NCBI GenBank assembly: GCA_021151765.1
Contig: JAGKWR010000003.1
Coordinates: forward strand, 93,572 to 157,571
Origin: Alphaproteobacteria bacterium
GTDB taxonomy: Bacteria > Pseudomonadota > Alphaproteobacteria > Rickettsiales > UBA1997
Direction of reading: 5' to 3'
Length of the DNA stretch: 64,000 bases
Position 1 is the stretch's first letter; each line of letters begins with the position of its first letter. The notes beneath the pieces are model-generated. The model was given only the letters and a program-made list of their open reading frames with translations, was not told the DNA's origin and did no database searches. The position numbers and the translations under genes were made by a program. This document shows positions 43,172 to 50,747 of the stretch, one piece after another.

Positions 43172-44974
43172 TTACTTTGCTTTTTCGATTAACTCTAAGA
43201 GTTGTTTTTTGGTTAAAAGTTCGCTGGTTAATAATCCGGATTTAGCCGAAGGACCATAAACCGCATTAAATGGAATGGCGAAACGATTATGTTTGCGTAA
43301 GAATTCCATTACTTGTGGATCTGGTTTAGTAATATCAGCGCGCATGGTTACGATATTTGCGTCGCTTAATTTTTCTATAATTTCTTTATCGTCAAAAACA
43401 GTCAATTTATTAACTTTGCAAGTCAAACACCAATCAGCAGTTACATCAACTACGACGATTTTTCCTTGGCTTACTAAACTATTTAAAACTGCTTCATCAA
43501 ATTTCATCCAGCCGTTTTTAGAGTTTTCTTTTGTAGCAATAAAATTGAATTGCGAAGGCAAAATAAAGCTTGATGAGATTAAGAAAATAATGGCGAAATA
43601 TTTTATAAATTTTGACTTAAGCTCTATGCAAAGAAGCGCAAGCAAGATGGTTATAGCAACAACAATTGTCGCGATTAATCCAATATTGCCGGCTAAAATA
43701 TAAAGTAGCCAAGCCACAGTCGTAGCAAGTAGTAAAGCCAGTATTTTCTTGATTTTAACCATCCACATTCCCGGTTTTGGAAGCAAGTAAACCAGTTTAG
43801 GAACGGCGATCAAAATGAAATAAGGTGAAGCAAAACCAATCCCGATCGCTATAAATATTAAGAAGATATCGAAAATAGTTTGACTCAGAGCAAATGAAAT
43901 TGCCGACCCCAAAATAGGAGCGGAACAAGGTGTGGCAAGTAAAACGGCTAAAATTCCGGATAAAAAATTTGGGATAAAAATATTTTTTCTATCAGAAAAT
44001 TGATTAATCTTTTTATTCAAAAAATTGGCGGCGAATTGGTCAAAAGTAATTTCAAAGAATCCCAACATATTGGCAGTAAAAAATACTAAAATTATTGCCA
44101 AAAAAATCAGGTAATACGGATTTTGGAATTGCAATCCCCAGCCAAAAGAATTGCCGGCTAACTTAATAATTAATGCTAAAATCGCGAAGACAAAAAAGCA
44201 TGAAATAATCCCGCAAATTGTTGCAAAAAATGCGAAGCGAATTCGTGAAATTTCCGTTTCTAAATGATTAATTACCGACAAAAGTTTGATGGAAATTATC
44301 GGCAAAACACAAGGCATTATGTTCAATATTGCGCCGCCAATAATTGCCGCGATGATCCAGCTTAGGATATTAGAATTTGAGTTGTCGTTTGTTTGAGTGC
44401 TCGCCGGAGTTTCTGTTCCTGAGATGATTTGTTTAGGATAAAATTTTTGAATTTGTTCGAGAGCTTTAGAATCTTGTGCATTCTGAACATTTAACACAAA
44501 GTCTTCGCTGACAGGAATACAAACGTCTTTGCAAATTCCATATTCAATTTTGGCAAGTAAATTAGTTGAATCATTGGTGTCTTGGGCGGATTTTTTTATT
44601 TTAATTTCGATCGGCAAAATCACTTCATTGTGATAAATCGAATATTTAAAAGTTTGATCAACAATTTTTTCTTCGATCATTTCGGCTTTTGGCCAGGAAA
44701 TTTCATGTGATTCGTAATTTTGTGATCCACTTAGATCAATGCGAGGAGGAACGCCGATACCATCGGAATCTGGGCCGTAAACTTTCCAGCCGCTTGGTAA
44801 ATTAAACTCTAAGCCAGCAATTAATTTCGTAGTTTCACCATCTTGGTAAAAACTGGCGATTAATCTGGTTTTTGCACCACTAATTTCATTGATTTTCCAT
44901 TCGCTTGTTGCAGCAAAAGCTGTTGAATAAGCGTAAAACAAGAGTGTGAAAAGTAATGCCGATATTTTTTTCAT
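43172..44974 (-). CDS. dsbD: Thiol:disulfide interchange protein DsbD/ScsB type
   Basis: Carries electrons from cytoplasmic thioredoxin to periplasmic thiols. In order: signal peptide (1-21), a periplasmic alpha domain with paired Cys in YGICKDVCIPVS, a transmembrane domain of about eight helices with functional Cys in MPCVLPIISIK and ATPCSAPILGS, and a thioredoxin-like gamma domain with CLTC (Cys516, Cys519). The length of 600 is typical. The alpha domain resembles the ScsB-like variant, so its partner may not be a classical DsbC. Confidence 0.92.
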   Translation of the reverse strand: MKKISALLFTLLFYAYSTAFAATSEWKINEISGAKTRLIASFYQDGETTKLIAGLEFNLPSGWKVYGPDSDGIGVPPRIDLSGSQNYESHEISWPKAEMIEEKIVDQTFKYSIYHNEVILPIEIKIKKSAQDTNDSTNLLAKIEYGICKDVCIPVSEDFVLNVQNAQDSKALEQIQKFYPKQIISGTETPASTQTNDNSNSNILSWIIAAIIGGAILNIMPCVLPIISIKLLSVINHLETEISRIRFAFFATICGIISCFFVFAILALIIKLAGNSFGWGLQFQNPYYLIFLAIILVFFTANMLGFFEITFDQFAANFLNKKINQFSDRKNIFIPNFLSGILAVLLATPCSAPILGSAISFALSQTIFDIFLIFIAIGIGFASPYFILIAVPKLVYLLPKPGMWMVKIKKILALLLATTVAWLLYILAGNIGLIATIVVAITILLALLCIELKSKFIKYFAIIFLISSSFILPSQFNFIATKENSKNGWMKFDEAVLNSLVSQGKIVVVDVTADWCLTCKVNKLTVFDDKEIIEKLSDANIVTMRADITKPDPQVMEFLRKHNRFAIPFNAVYGPSAKSGLLTSELLTKKQLLELIEKAK

Positions 44975-45080
44975 TTTATTTAAAACTTAGATTGAAAATC
45001 TGGTTGGCGTTGAATAATTTACGTCAGCTTTTCTTGAGCGAACTCTTCGTTTCAAACTTTTAACTCCCTAAATTTTTAAA

Positions 45081-45326
45081 ATGAATCAACAAATTAACCC
45101 AAACAATAGTCCGTTTGAAGTTGTGCACGTTACTTCTAAAAAAGTCTCCTGCGCTGGCGAAAGAAATGATATCTCAAACGTTTCTGGTCATCCTTTGGTT
45201 TATCTTGACATGGGTAAAAAAGATTACGTTGTTTGCCCTTACTGCAGCAAATATTTCACAGTTAGAGAAAAGAACGCCAATAACTCAGTAATTATCGGCA
45301 TCAAAACCAAACTTAATGACGAATAA
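45081..45326 (+). CDS. CHCC zinc-finger protein
   Basis: 81 residues with a C-H-C-C metal site: Cys24 (VSCAG), His37 (GHPLVYLDM) and the CPYC pair at 52-55. This matches the zf-CHCC family, related to the NDUFS6/13 kDa subunit of mitochondrial complex I and common as a free protein in alphaproteobacteria. Role uncertain; a complex I accessory function is inferred. The stop lies 1 nt before the purA start. Confidence 0.88.
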   Translation: MNQQINPNNSPFEVVHVTSKKVSCAGERNDISNVSGHPLVYLDMGKKDYVVCPYCSKYFTVREKNANNSVIIGIKTKLNDE

Positions 45327-45327
45327 A

Positions 45328-46608
45328 ATGACTAATACAGCGATAATTGGCCTACAATGGGGCGACGAAGGAAAGGGTAAGATTGTTGATTTTCTTGCTG
45401 ACAAATTTGATGCAGTTGTTCGCTTCCAAGGCGGCCACAATGCTGGTCATACGATCAAAGTTGGAGATAAAACTTACAAACTTAGTTTACTGCCATCAGG
45501 GATTATTCGCGGAAAGTTTTCGGTAATTGGCAGCGGTGTAGTTGTTGATCCAATCGCTCTTTTCGCTGAAATTGAAAAAATCGAAAATGCTGGTCTAAAA
45601 ATTTCGCCAGAAAATTTAAATATTGCTGAAAACTGTTGTTTAATTTTGTCAGTTCATCGTGAACTTGATCAATTGTTAGAAAGCAAAAAAGGTGAACAAA
45701 AAATTGGCACAACCGGCCGTGGAATTGGCCCAGCTTATGAGGATAGAGCTGGTCGTCGTGCGATTAGAATTTGTGATTTGTTTGATGAAAAAGTGTTTCG
45801 TCAGCAAGCACAAAACCTTTTATTCTATCACAACTTGTTGCGTCAAAGTTTGGGTGCGGATTTGGTTACAGTTGATCAAATCATCGCTGAAATTGCACCA
45901 GTACGTGAGCGTTTGATTTCATTTGCTAAAGCTTCTTTCGAAATTGCTCAAAAGCTATCAAGCTGCAAAAATGTTATGTTTGAAGGTGCTCAAGGTGCTT
46001 TGTTGGATGTTACTTACGGAACTTTCCCGTTCGTCACTTCAAGTAATACAATGGCTGGTCAAATTGCTTTGGGTTCTTGTATGGGCGTTGCTGATTTACA
46101 TCAAACAATTGGTATTTTGAAAGCTTATACAACGCGCGTTGGATCTGGTCCTTTCCCAACAGAGCTTGAATGTGAAATCGGTCAATTTTTACGCATTGAA
46201 GGCAATGAAGTCGGAACTGTTACAGGTCGTGATCGTCGTTGTGGTTGGTTTGATGCTGTTTTGGTGCGTCAAGCAATTCAGCTTTCTTCGGTTAAAGAAA
46301 TTGCTCTAACTAAACTCGATGTATTGGATAAATTGGAAACAATCAAAATTTGTGTGGGCTATAAAATTAACGGAAAAGTTTACAACTATTTACCACAAGC
46401 CAATTATTTGTGGGATAATATTGAGCCAATCTATGAAGAAATGGAAGGCTGGCAACAAACCACAGTTGGTGCTAAAGCTTTGTCTGACTTACCGCAAAAA
46501 GCTTTGGAATATATCAAGAGAATCGAAGATTTATGTGGCGTAAAATCGGTCATTATCTCAACTGGCCCTAAACGCGAAGAAACAATAATTTTAAAAGATC
46601 TAGTTTAA
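45328..46608 (+). CDS. purA: Adenylosuccinate synthetase
   Basis: GTP-dependent first committed step from IMP to AMP. The N-terminal IIGLQWGDEGKGK nucleotide loop, GGHNAGHT, GTTGRGIGPAYEDR, and GPFPTE and TGRDRRCGWFD segments are all present. Length (426 aa) is normal. The ATG at 45328 gives the canonical N-terminus; another ATG four codons upstream overlaps the CHCC gene and is less likely. The presence of purA shows purine nucleotide interconversion is retained. Confidence 0.96.
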   Translation: MTNTAIIGLQWGDEGKGKIVDFLADKFDAVVRFQGGHNAGHTIKVGDKTYKLSLLPSGIIRGKFSVIGSGVVVDPIALFAEIEKIENAGLKISPENLNIAENCCLILSVHRELDQLLESKKGEQKIGTTGRGIGPAYEDRAGRRAIRICDLFDEKVFRQQAQNLLFYHNLLRQSLGADLVTVDQIIAEIAPVRERLISFAKASFEIAQKLSSCKNVMFEGAQGALLDVTYGTFPFVTSSNTMAGQIALGSCMGVADLHQTIGILKAYTTRVGSGPFPTELECEIGQFLRIEGNEVGTVTGRDRRCGWFDAVLVRQAIQLSSVKEIALTKLDVLDKLETIKICVGYKINGKVYNYLPQANYLWDNIEPIYEEMEGWQQTTVGAKALSDLPQKALEYIKRIEDLCGVKSVIISTGPKREETIILKDLV

Positions 46609-46611
46609 TAA

Positions 46612-47793
46612 ATGACGCAAGAAATCAAAAAAACTGTTGTAATGCAAATCTTACCAGCCCTTGAAAATGGTGGTGTGGAACGAGGTGCTATTGATATTGC
46701 TAAATCTTTAAAGAAAGAAGGTTTTGAACCGATTGTTGTTTCAAAGGGTGGTGTTTTGGTTTACCAATTGCGTGAGGCTGGCATTAATCACATTACTTTG
46801 CCGGTAGCTAGCAAAAATCCGTTTAGAATTTTTCTTAACATCAAAAAAATTGTCAAAATTATTGAGCAATACCAAGTTGACGTCGTTCATGTTAGATCAC
46901 GTGCGCCAATGTGGAGTGCATATTTTGCTTGTAAAAAAACCAGTGCAAAATTGGTTGCGACAGTTCATGGAACTTATTCCTTGAGCTTCGGTAAATGGAA
47001 AGTCTTTCCGCTTAAAAAGCACTACAATTCTATTATGTTGCGCGCTGATCGCATCATTGCGGTGTCTAATTTTATCAAAGATTATTTAGTGCAAAATTAT
47101 CGCCTAAAAAACCAAGACATGCCTGCGGAAATTGTTGAAAAGATTTCAGTAATTCAACGCGGTGTTGATTTGCGTTATTTTGATTTGTCAAAAATTTCGC
47201 AAAGCCGCATTGTTAACTTAATCAATGAATGGCATTTGCCAGAAGATCGTAAAATTATTATATTACCGGCACGTTTTACTTCTTGGAAAGGTCACGAGTT
47301 TTTAATAGATGCTTTGAAGAAAATTGATCGTGACTATTGCTGTGTTATGGTTGGCTCAGACCATGGCCATAAAACTTATCGTAAAAAAATTGAAACCTCA
47401 GTCGTAGAAGCTGGATTATCCGGTAAGGTTAAAGTTGTTGGTTTATGTAAGGACATGCCAGCAGCTTATGCGTTGTCTCACGTTGTTGTGTCGGCGAGTG
47501 TTAAGCCAGAAGCTTTCGGACGCGTTGCGATCGAAGCACAGGCAATGAAAAGGGTGACAATTGCTACTAAAATTGGTGGTGCTTTGGAAACTATAATTGA
47601 TGGCAAAACAGGTTTCTTGGTTGATTCAACTGATTCATCTGAGTTGGCCCGTTTAATCGAAAATGCTTTGAATTTTTCGGAAGAAAAATCTTCTGAGTTA
47701 GGTCAAGCAGCGCGTTCTCATATCGAACAAAATTTTTCAAACGAAAAAATGTGTCGTGATACAATCGCAATTTATCGCAGTTTAGTTGCTTAA
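46612..47793 (+). CDS. GT4-family glycosyltransferase
   Basis: 393 residues with the GT-B fold. The N-terminal domain contains ALENGGVERGAIDIAK and HVRSRAPMWSAY; the C-terminal donor-binding domain has ARFTSWKGHEFLIDAL and the E-x7-E region ASVKPEAFGRVAIEAQAMK. This is the typical LPS or glycolipid GT4 pattern; donor and acceptor are not predictable. It starts 3 nt after purA, and its stop is shared with ribD on the other strand (TTAA). Confidence 0.9.
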   Translation: MTQEIKKTVVMQILPALENGGVERGAIDIAKSLKKEGFEPIVVSKGGVLVYQLREAGINHITLPVASKNPFRIFLNIKKIVKIIEQYQVDVVHVRSRAPMWSAYFACKKTSAKLVATVHGTYSLSFGKWKVFPLKKHYNSIMLRADRIIAVSNFIKDYLVQNYRLKNQDMPAEIVEKISVIQRGVDLRYFDLSKISQSRIVNLINEWHLPEDRKIIILPARFTSWKGHEFLIDALKKIDRDYCCVMVGSDHGHKTYRKKIETSVVEAGLSGKVKVVGLCKDMPAAYALSHVVVSASVKPEAFGRVAIEAQAMKRVTIATKIGGALETIIDGKTGFLVDSTDSSELARLIENALNFSEEKSSELGQAARSHIEQNFSNEKMCRDTIAIYRSLVA

Positions 47794-48809
47794 GCGCGAC
47801 GATAAATCTCGATCAAGTCTTGCTCTAATTCCTTAATTTCTGTGCGCTTTAGATTATCAAGAGCTTGCGAAATCAAAACCACTTCAGTGTTGTGAATTGC
47901 TGAAATACCTTCATTGCCAATAATTTTTTTATTGCGAATCCACACTAATTCATCGACTAAATCTTCTTTTAAAAATTGCGTTACGATTTTTGCTCCGCCT
48001 TCAACTAATACGGAATTTATACCGTCTTGGCATAGATTTTTCAGAACAGTAGTTAAGTCGCCATGCTTAATAATTGCAGGATTTTCCGAGTTTTTGAAAA
48101 CTTTAAAATTATCAGAAGTTGTTAATCTGTTGCTAAGAACAACAATTTTTGGTGATTTATATTCCAGGCCAGAGATCCGGCAATCTAGGCTCGGATTGTC
48201 TTTTATAATGGTGTTAGTACCAACAATAATCGCATCATTTTTTGCACGTAAAAGATGGCCAAAATCACGCGCTGTTTGAGAAGTTATCCACTTGCTGTCG
48301 TGGGTTTGAGTAGCGATTTTACCGTCTAAACTGCTGGCAATTTTTACAGTTACGAAAGGTAAATTACTGGTTTTTGCTTTAAAAAAAGCGCGATTAATTT
48401 CCCGAGCTTCTAGCTCTTTTACACCACAAATTGTTGTAATTCCGGCAGCTCGTAATTTCGCGATAGCATTGCCGTTGACTCGTAAGTCTGGATCTTGAGT
48501 AGCAATTACAACTTTACCAAAACCATATTTTATGATTTCGTCAACGCATGGTGAAGTTTTTCCGAAGTGTGAACAAGGTTCTAAAGTAACATAAATATCG
48601 GCATTTTGGAGTATTGCTTTGTCTAAGATTTTGTCGATAGCAATTCTTTCGGCGTGAGGTCGGCCATTTTTTGCTGTAACTCCTGTTGAAACTATCTCGC
48701 CATTTTTGACAATTACACAGCCAACACTTGGATTCGGAGAAGTGTTGCCAATATTCGACTTAGATAATTTAAGGGCATAGGACATGAATTTTTCATCGAG
48801 ATTAATCAT
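47790..48809 (-). CDS. ribD: Bifunctional riboflavin biosynthesis protein RibD
   Basis: Deaminase plus reductase of early riboflavin synthesis. The N-terminal deaminase has the zinc site HAE (52-54) with PCSHFGKTSPC (Cys79 and Cys88). The C-terminal reductase shows VTVKIASSLDGKIAT, IIVGTNTI and VEGGAKI. Length (339 aa) is slightly short of the E. coli enzyme. No other rib gene and no FMN riboswitch is evident in the 294-nt upstream gap, which holds only AT-rich sequence. Confidence 0.94.
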   Translation of the reverse strand: MINLDEKFMSYALKLSKSNIGNTSPNPSVGCVIVKNGEIVSTGVTAKNGRPHAERIAIDKILDKAILQNADIYVTLEPCSHFGKTSPCVDEIIKYGFGKVVIATQDPDLRVNGNAIAKLRAAGITTICGVKELEAREINRAFFKAKTSNLPFVTVKIASSLDGKIATQTHDSKWITSQTARDFGHLLRAKNDAIIVGTNTIIKDNPSLDCRISGLEYKSPKIVVLSNRLTTSDNFKVFKNSENPAIIKHGDLTTVLKNLCQDGINSVLVEGGAKIVTQFLKEDLVDELVWIRNKKIIGNEGISAIHNTEVVLISQALDNLKRTEIKELEQDLIEIYRRA

Positions 48810-49103
48810 GAAAAAATTTGAGTTGTGATTGGTAAAATGTATTTCGAAAATGAAGCACTTTTTTTGTAATAGGCCATTGTTTTAATGGCGTGATGGTCTA
48901 TATTTTTTTTTCGTAAACTGTGTCATAAAAGATCAGTAGCTTAATAAAAGCTTCTCATTTTTTTTCAAAGTTGATGCAGATGTTTTGTTTGTGAACTTTA
49001 TTCAAAGTGGTTCGCAATTTGTTGCAAGACTGATTTACAAGACCCCATTTTTTTACATTCGCCCATTTTTGGCGATAATCTTCGAAATACGGATTTCTAA
49101 TTC

Positions 49104-49538
49104 ATGTTGTTAACAAATCTCGGTAACAGTTTTATTAAAATTTTACTGCTGGCTTTGTTGTTCTTTGTTAGTGCTTGTGGAAGCGACCCTTATTTGTACG
49201 ATCGTACTGGTTTTGACCAAGACGCACGTCCGGTTGTAGCGCCAAATCCAAACGCACCAAGAACGGTTGCTCCTGATTATTATCATCAGCAACAATATCC
49301 GGCTTATCAGCAGCAATACGGCTATCAGCCATCTTATCAGCAGCCTCAATATCAACAAGTGCCGACTTATCCACAATATCCTTCAGGTGGAGGAGGTTCG
49401 CGTTATTATTCAAATCCTTACGCAATTCCACCATCAAATGGTTATTATCAACGTTATGATGTTGACCAATATTATATTCCACCAACTTACTATAACAACC
49501 TCAACGATCAGCAAATGAGATCGACTGGGTATAATTAA
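49104..49538 (+). CDS. Tyr/Gln/Pro-rich lipoprotein A
   Basis: 144 residues: signal peptide and lipobox FVSAC (Cys25), then a low-complexity mature region dominated by Tyr, Gln, Pro and Asn, with repeated YQQ/PQY words. The C-terminal part, SNPYAIPPSNGYYQRYD then QYYIPPTYYNN, matches a similar region in the lipoprotein encoded at 49807-50178. The glutaredoxin gene lies between the two. No known domain. Possible roles include surface adhesion or wall association, but nothing proves this. Confidence 0.78.
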   Translation: MLLTNLGNSFIKILLLALLFFVSACGSDPYLYDRTGFDQDARPVVAPNPNAPRTVAPDYYHQQQYPAYQQQYGYQPSYQQPQYQQVPTYPQYPSGGGGSRYYSNPYAIPPSNGYYQRYDVDQYYIPPTYYNNLNDQQMRSTGYN

Positions 49539-49545
49539 TTGTTTT

Positions 49546-49800
49546 ATGAAAGAAGTTATCGTCTATTCAAAAGAGGTTTGTCCTTATTGTGTTAAAGCTA
49601 AAAACTTATTGCAGCGCAAAGGTGTTTCCTACATTGAAATTAAGATTACTACGGATGAACAAAAAGAAGAAATGATCAAGAAATCTGGTGGTAGAATGAC
49701 AGTTCCACAAATTTTTATTGGTGAATCTCATGTCGGAGGATGCGATGATTTATATGCCTTGGAAGCTGCTGGAAAATTAGATGATCTTCTAAATTCTTAA
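49546..49800 (+). CDS. grxC: Glutaredoxin, dithiol GrxC type
   Basis: 84-residue thioredoxin-fold protein using glutathione to reduce disulfides. The CPYC active site is at residues 12-15, followed by RKGVSYIEI, TVPQIFIG (cis-Pro) and GGCDDLYALE for glutathione binding. It lies 7 nt after lipoprotein A and 6 nt before lipoprotein B, an unusual setting. No signal peptide, so it is cytoplasmic and its link to the lipoproteins is probably only co-transcription. Confidence 0.94.
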   Translation: MKEVIVYSKEVCPYCVKAKNLLQRKGVSYIEIKITTDEQKEEMIKKSGGRMTVPQIFIGESHVGGCDDLYALEAAGKLDDLLNS

Positions 49801-49806
49801 TAAAAG

Positions 49807-50178
49807 ATGCGAAAAATATTGCATAAAAATTTATTTTTTTCTGTCAAAAAAAATTTCGCCAAAATTTTAGTTCTTTTGTTTGTTTTTTCTTGTGCAGCGC
49901 AGGAAAGTCAACCGGTGGAATATCCTTATTGTTATCCACAAAATCAGCCGATGTATTATTATCCATCGCCTCGTCAATACTACAGTTATCCACCACAAAA
50001 TAACTACTATCCACCCAATTATTCTGGTTCACAAAATATTGGAAATCCTTACTCCAGAGGTTATCAAGACTACGATTATTACTACGTTCCACCAACTTAC
50101 AATAGCGTTTGGTCGCAGGATGATTATTGGCAAAAGCAGAATCAGAAAGGTTCAACCAATCCGATTGATACAAAATAG
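49807..50178 (+). CDS. Tyr/Pro-rich lipoprotein B
   Basis: 123 residues: basic N-terminus, hydrophobic segment (about 19-30) and lipobox-like FVFSC (Cys30), then a Tyr/Pro/Asn/Gln-rich mature region. The C-terminal part (GNPYSRGYQDYD then YYYVPPTYNS) parallels lipoprotein A upstream, so the two are probably diverged paralogues. Function unknown. It ends 137 nt before groES. Confidence 0.75.
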   Translation: MRKILHKNLFFSVKKNFAKILVLLFVFSCAAQESQPVEYPYCYPQNQPMYYYPSPRQYYSYPPQNNYYPPNYSGSQNIGNPYSRGYQDYDYYYVPPTYNSVWSQDDYWQKQNQKGSTNPIDTK

Positions 50179-50201
50179 TTAAATTTTTTTTGATCGATCC
50201 C

Positions 50202-50229
50202 TTGTCAAAAATTTAACTGTTACTATCTT
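50202..50229 (+). promoter_or_regulatory. Candidate groESL promoter
   Basis: TTGTCA (50202-50207, within CTTGTCA) and TATCTT (50224-50229) are spaced 16 nt, about 85 nt upstream of groES. No CIRCE element (TTAGCACTC-N9-GAGTGCTAA) is visible, so heat-shock control by HrcA is unlikely here; the CTTG -35 is compatible with RpoH. GATCGATC palindromes occur nearby (50192-50199, 50241-50250). Confidence 0.4.
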
Positions 50230-50315
50230 GCCAGTCACATGATCGATCGATGTTTGATTTAACTGATCAGTTCAAAATTTATAATTTCCTAAAAACTTTA
50301 AATATTTAATGAAAC

Positions 50316-50603
50316 ATGAAAGTTAGACCTTTACATGATCGCGTTCTTGTTGAGCGCATTGAAGCTGAAAGCAAAACTGCTGGCGGCATTATTATTCCAG
50401 ATACTGCAAAAGAAAAACCGGCTGAAGGCAAAATTGTCGCTGTTGGCGCTGGTGTTTTTGACGACGCTGGAAAAAGAATCGCTTTAGACGTTAAAGTCGG
50501 TGATCGCGTTTTGTTCGCTAAATGGGGCGGTACTGAAGTTAAAGTTGATGGCAAAGAGTTGGTGATTCTTAAAGAGTCTGACATCTTGGCAGTAATTGAG
50601 TAA
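50316..50603 (+). CDS. groS: Co-chaperonin GroES
   Basis: 95-residue Hsp10 that caps the GroEL barrel. The standard N-terminus KVRPLHDRVLVERIE, the mobile-loop region SKTAGGIIIPD and C-terminal ILKESDILAVIE are intact. The promoter region upstream and 144-nt hairpin-bearing gap to groEL suggest differential control of the two products. Confidence 0.98.
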   Translation: MKVRPLHDRVLVERIEAESKTAGGIIIPDTAKEKPAEGKIVAVGAGVFDDAGKRIALDVKVGDRVLFAKWGGTEVKVDGKELVILKESDILAVIE

Positions 50604-50673
50604 AATTTGTCGAGGACAAATTTTAGTTTCTGAGCTGCGTCGAAATTCTAGAGGCGGCTCGTCGAATTTCGAC
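50601..50673 (+). promoter_or_regulatory. Two hairpins in the groES-groEL intercistronic region
   Basis: A 10-bp stem (TAAAATTTGT / ACAAATTTTA, 5-nt loop CGAGG, 50601-50625) starts on the groES stop codon. A second perfect 10-bp stem (GTCGAAATTC / GAATTTCGAC) spans 50639-50673. No T tract follows either, so RNA processing or stabilisation is likelier than termination; cleavage between groES and groEL at a hairpin is known in Agrobacterium. Confidence 0.6.
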
Positions 50674-50747
50674 AAAGTTATTTTTTAATTCCTTGCGTCA
50701 AGCGAGGTGAAAAATTCTTAAAATTTAAAACAAACAAAAACATAAAA

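Noticed and set aside
48810..49103. FMN riboswitch upstream of ribD or regulatory RNA in the 294-nt gap
   Set aside because: AT-rich sequence with only a weak 5-bp hairpin near 49059-49075; no riboswitch core elements seen.
49144..50182. Overlapping open frames in other phases and on the minus strand over the Tyr-rich lipoproteins
   Set aside because: Low-complexity TAT/CAA/CCA codon runs leave alternate frames open; only the chosen frames have signal peptides, lipoboxes and the shared C-terminal pattern.
50179..50315. CIRCE/HrcA operator before groES
   Set aside because: No TTAGCACTC-N9-GAGTGCTAA or close variant found in the leader.
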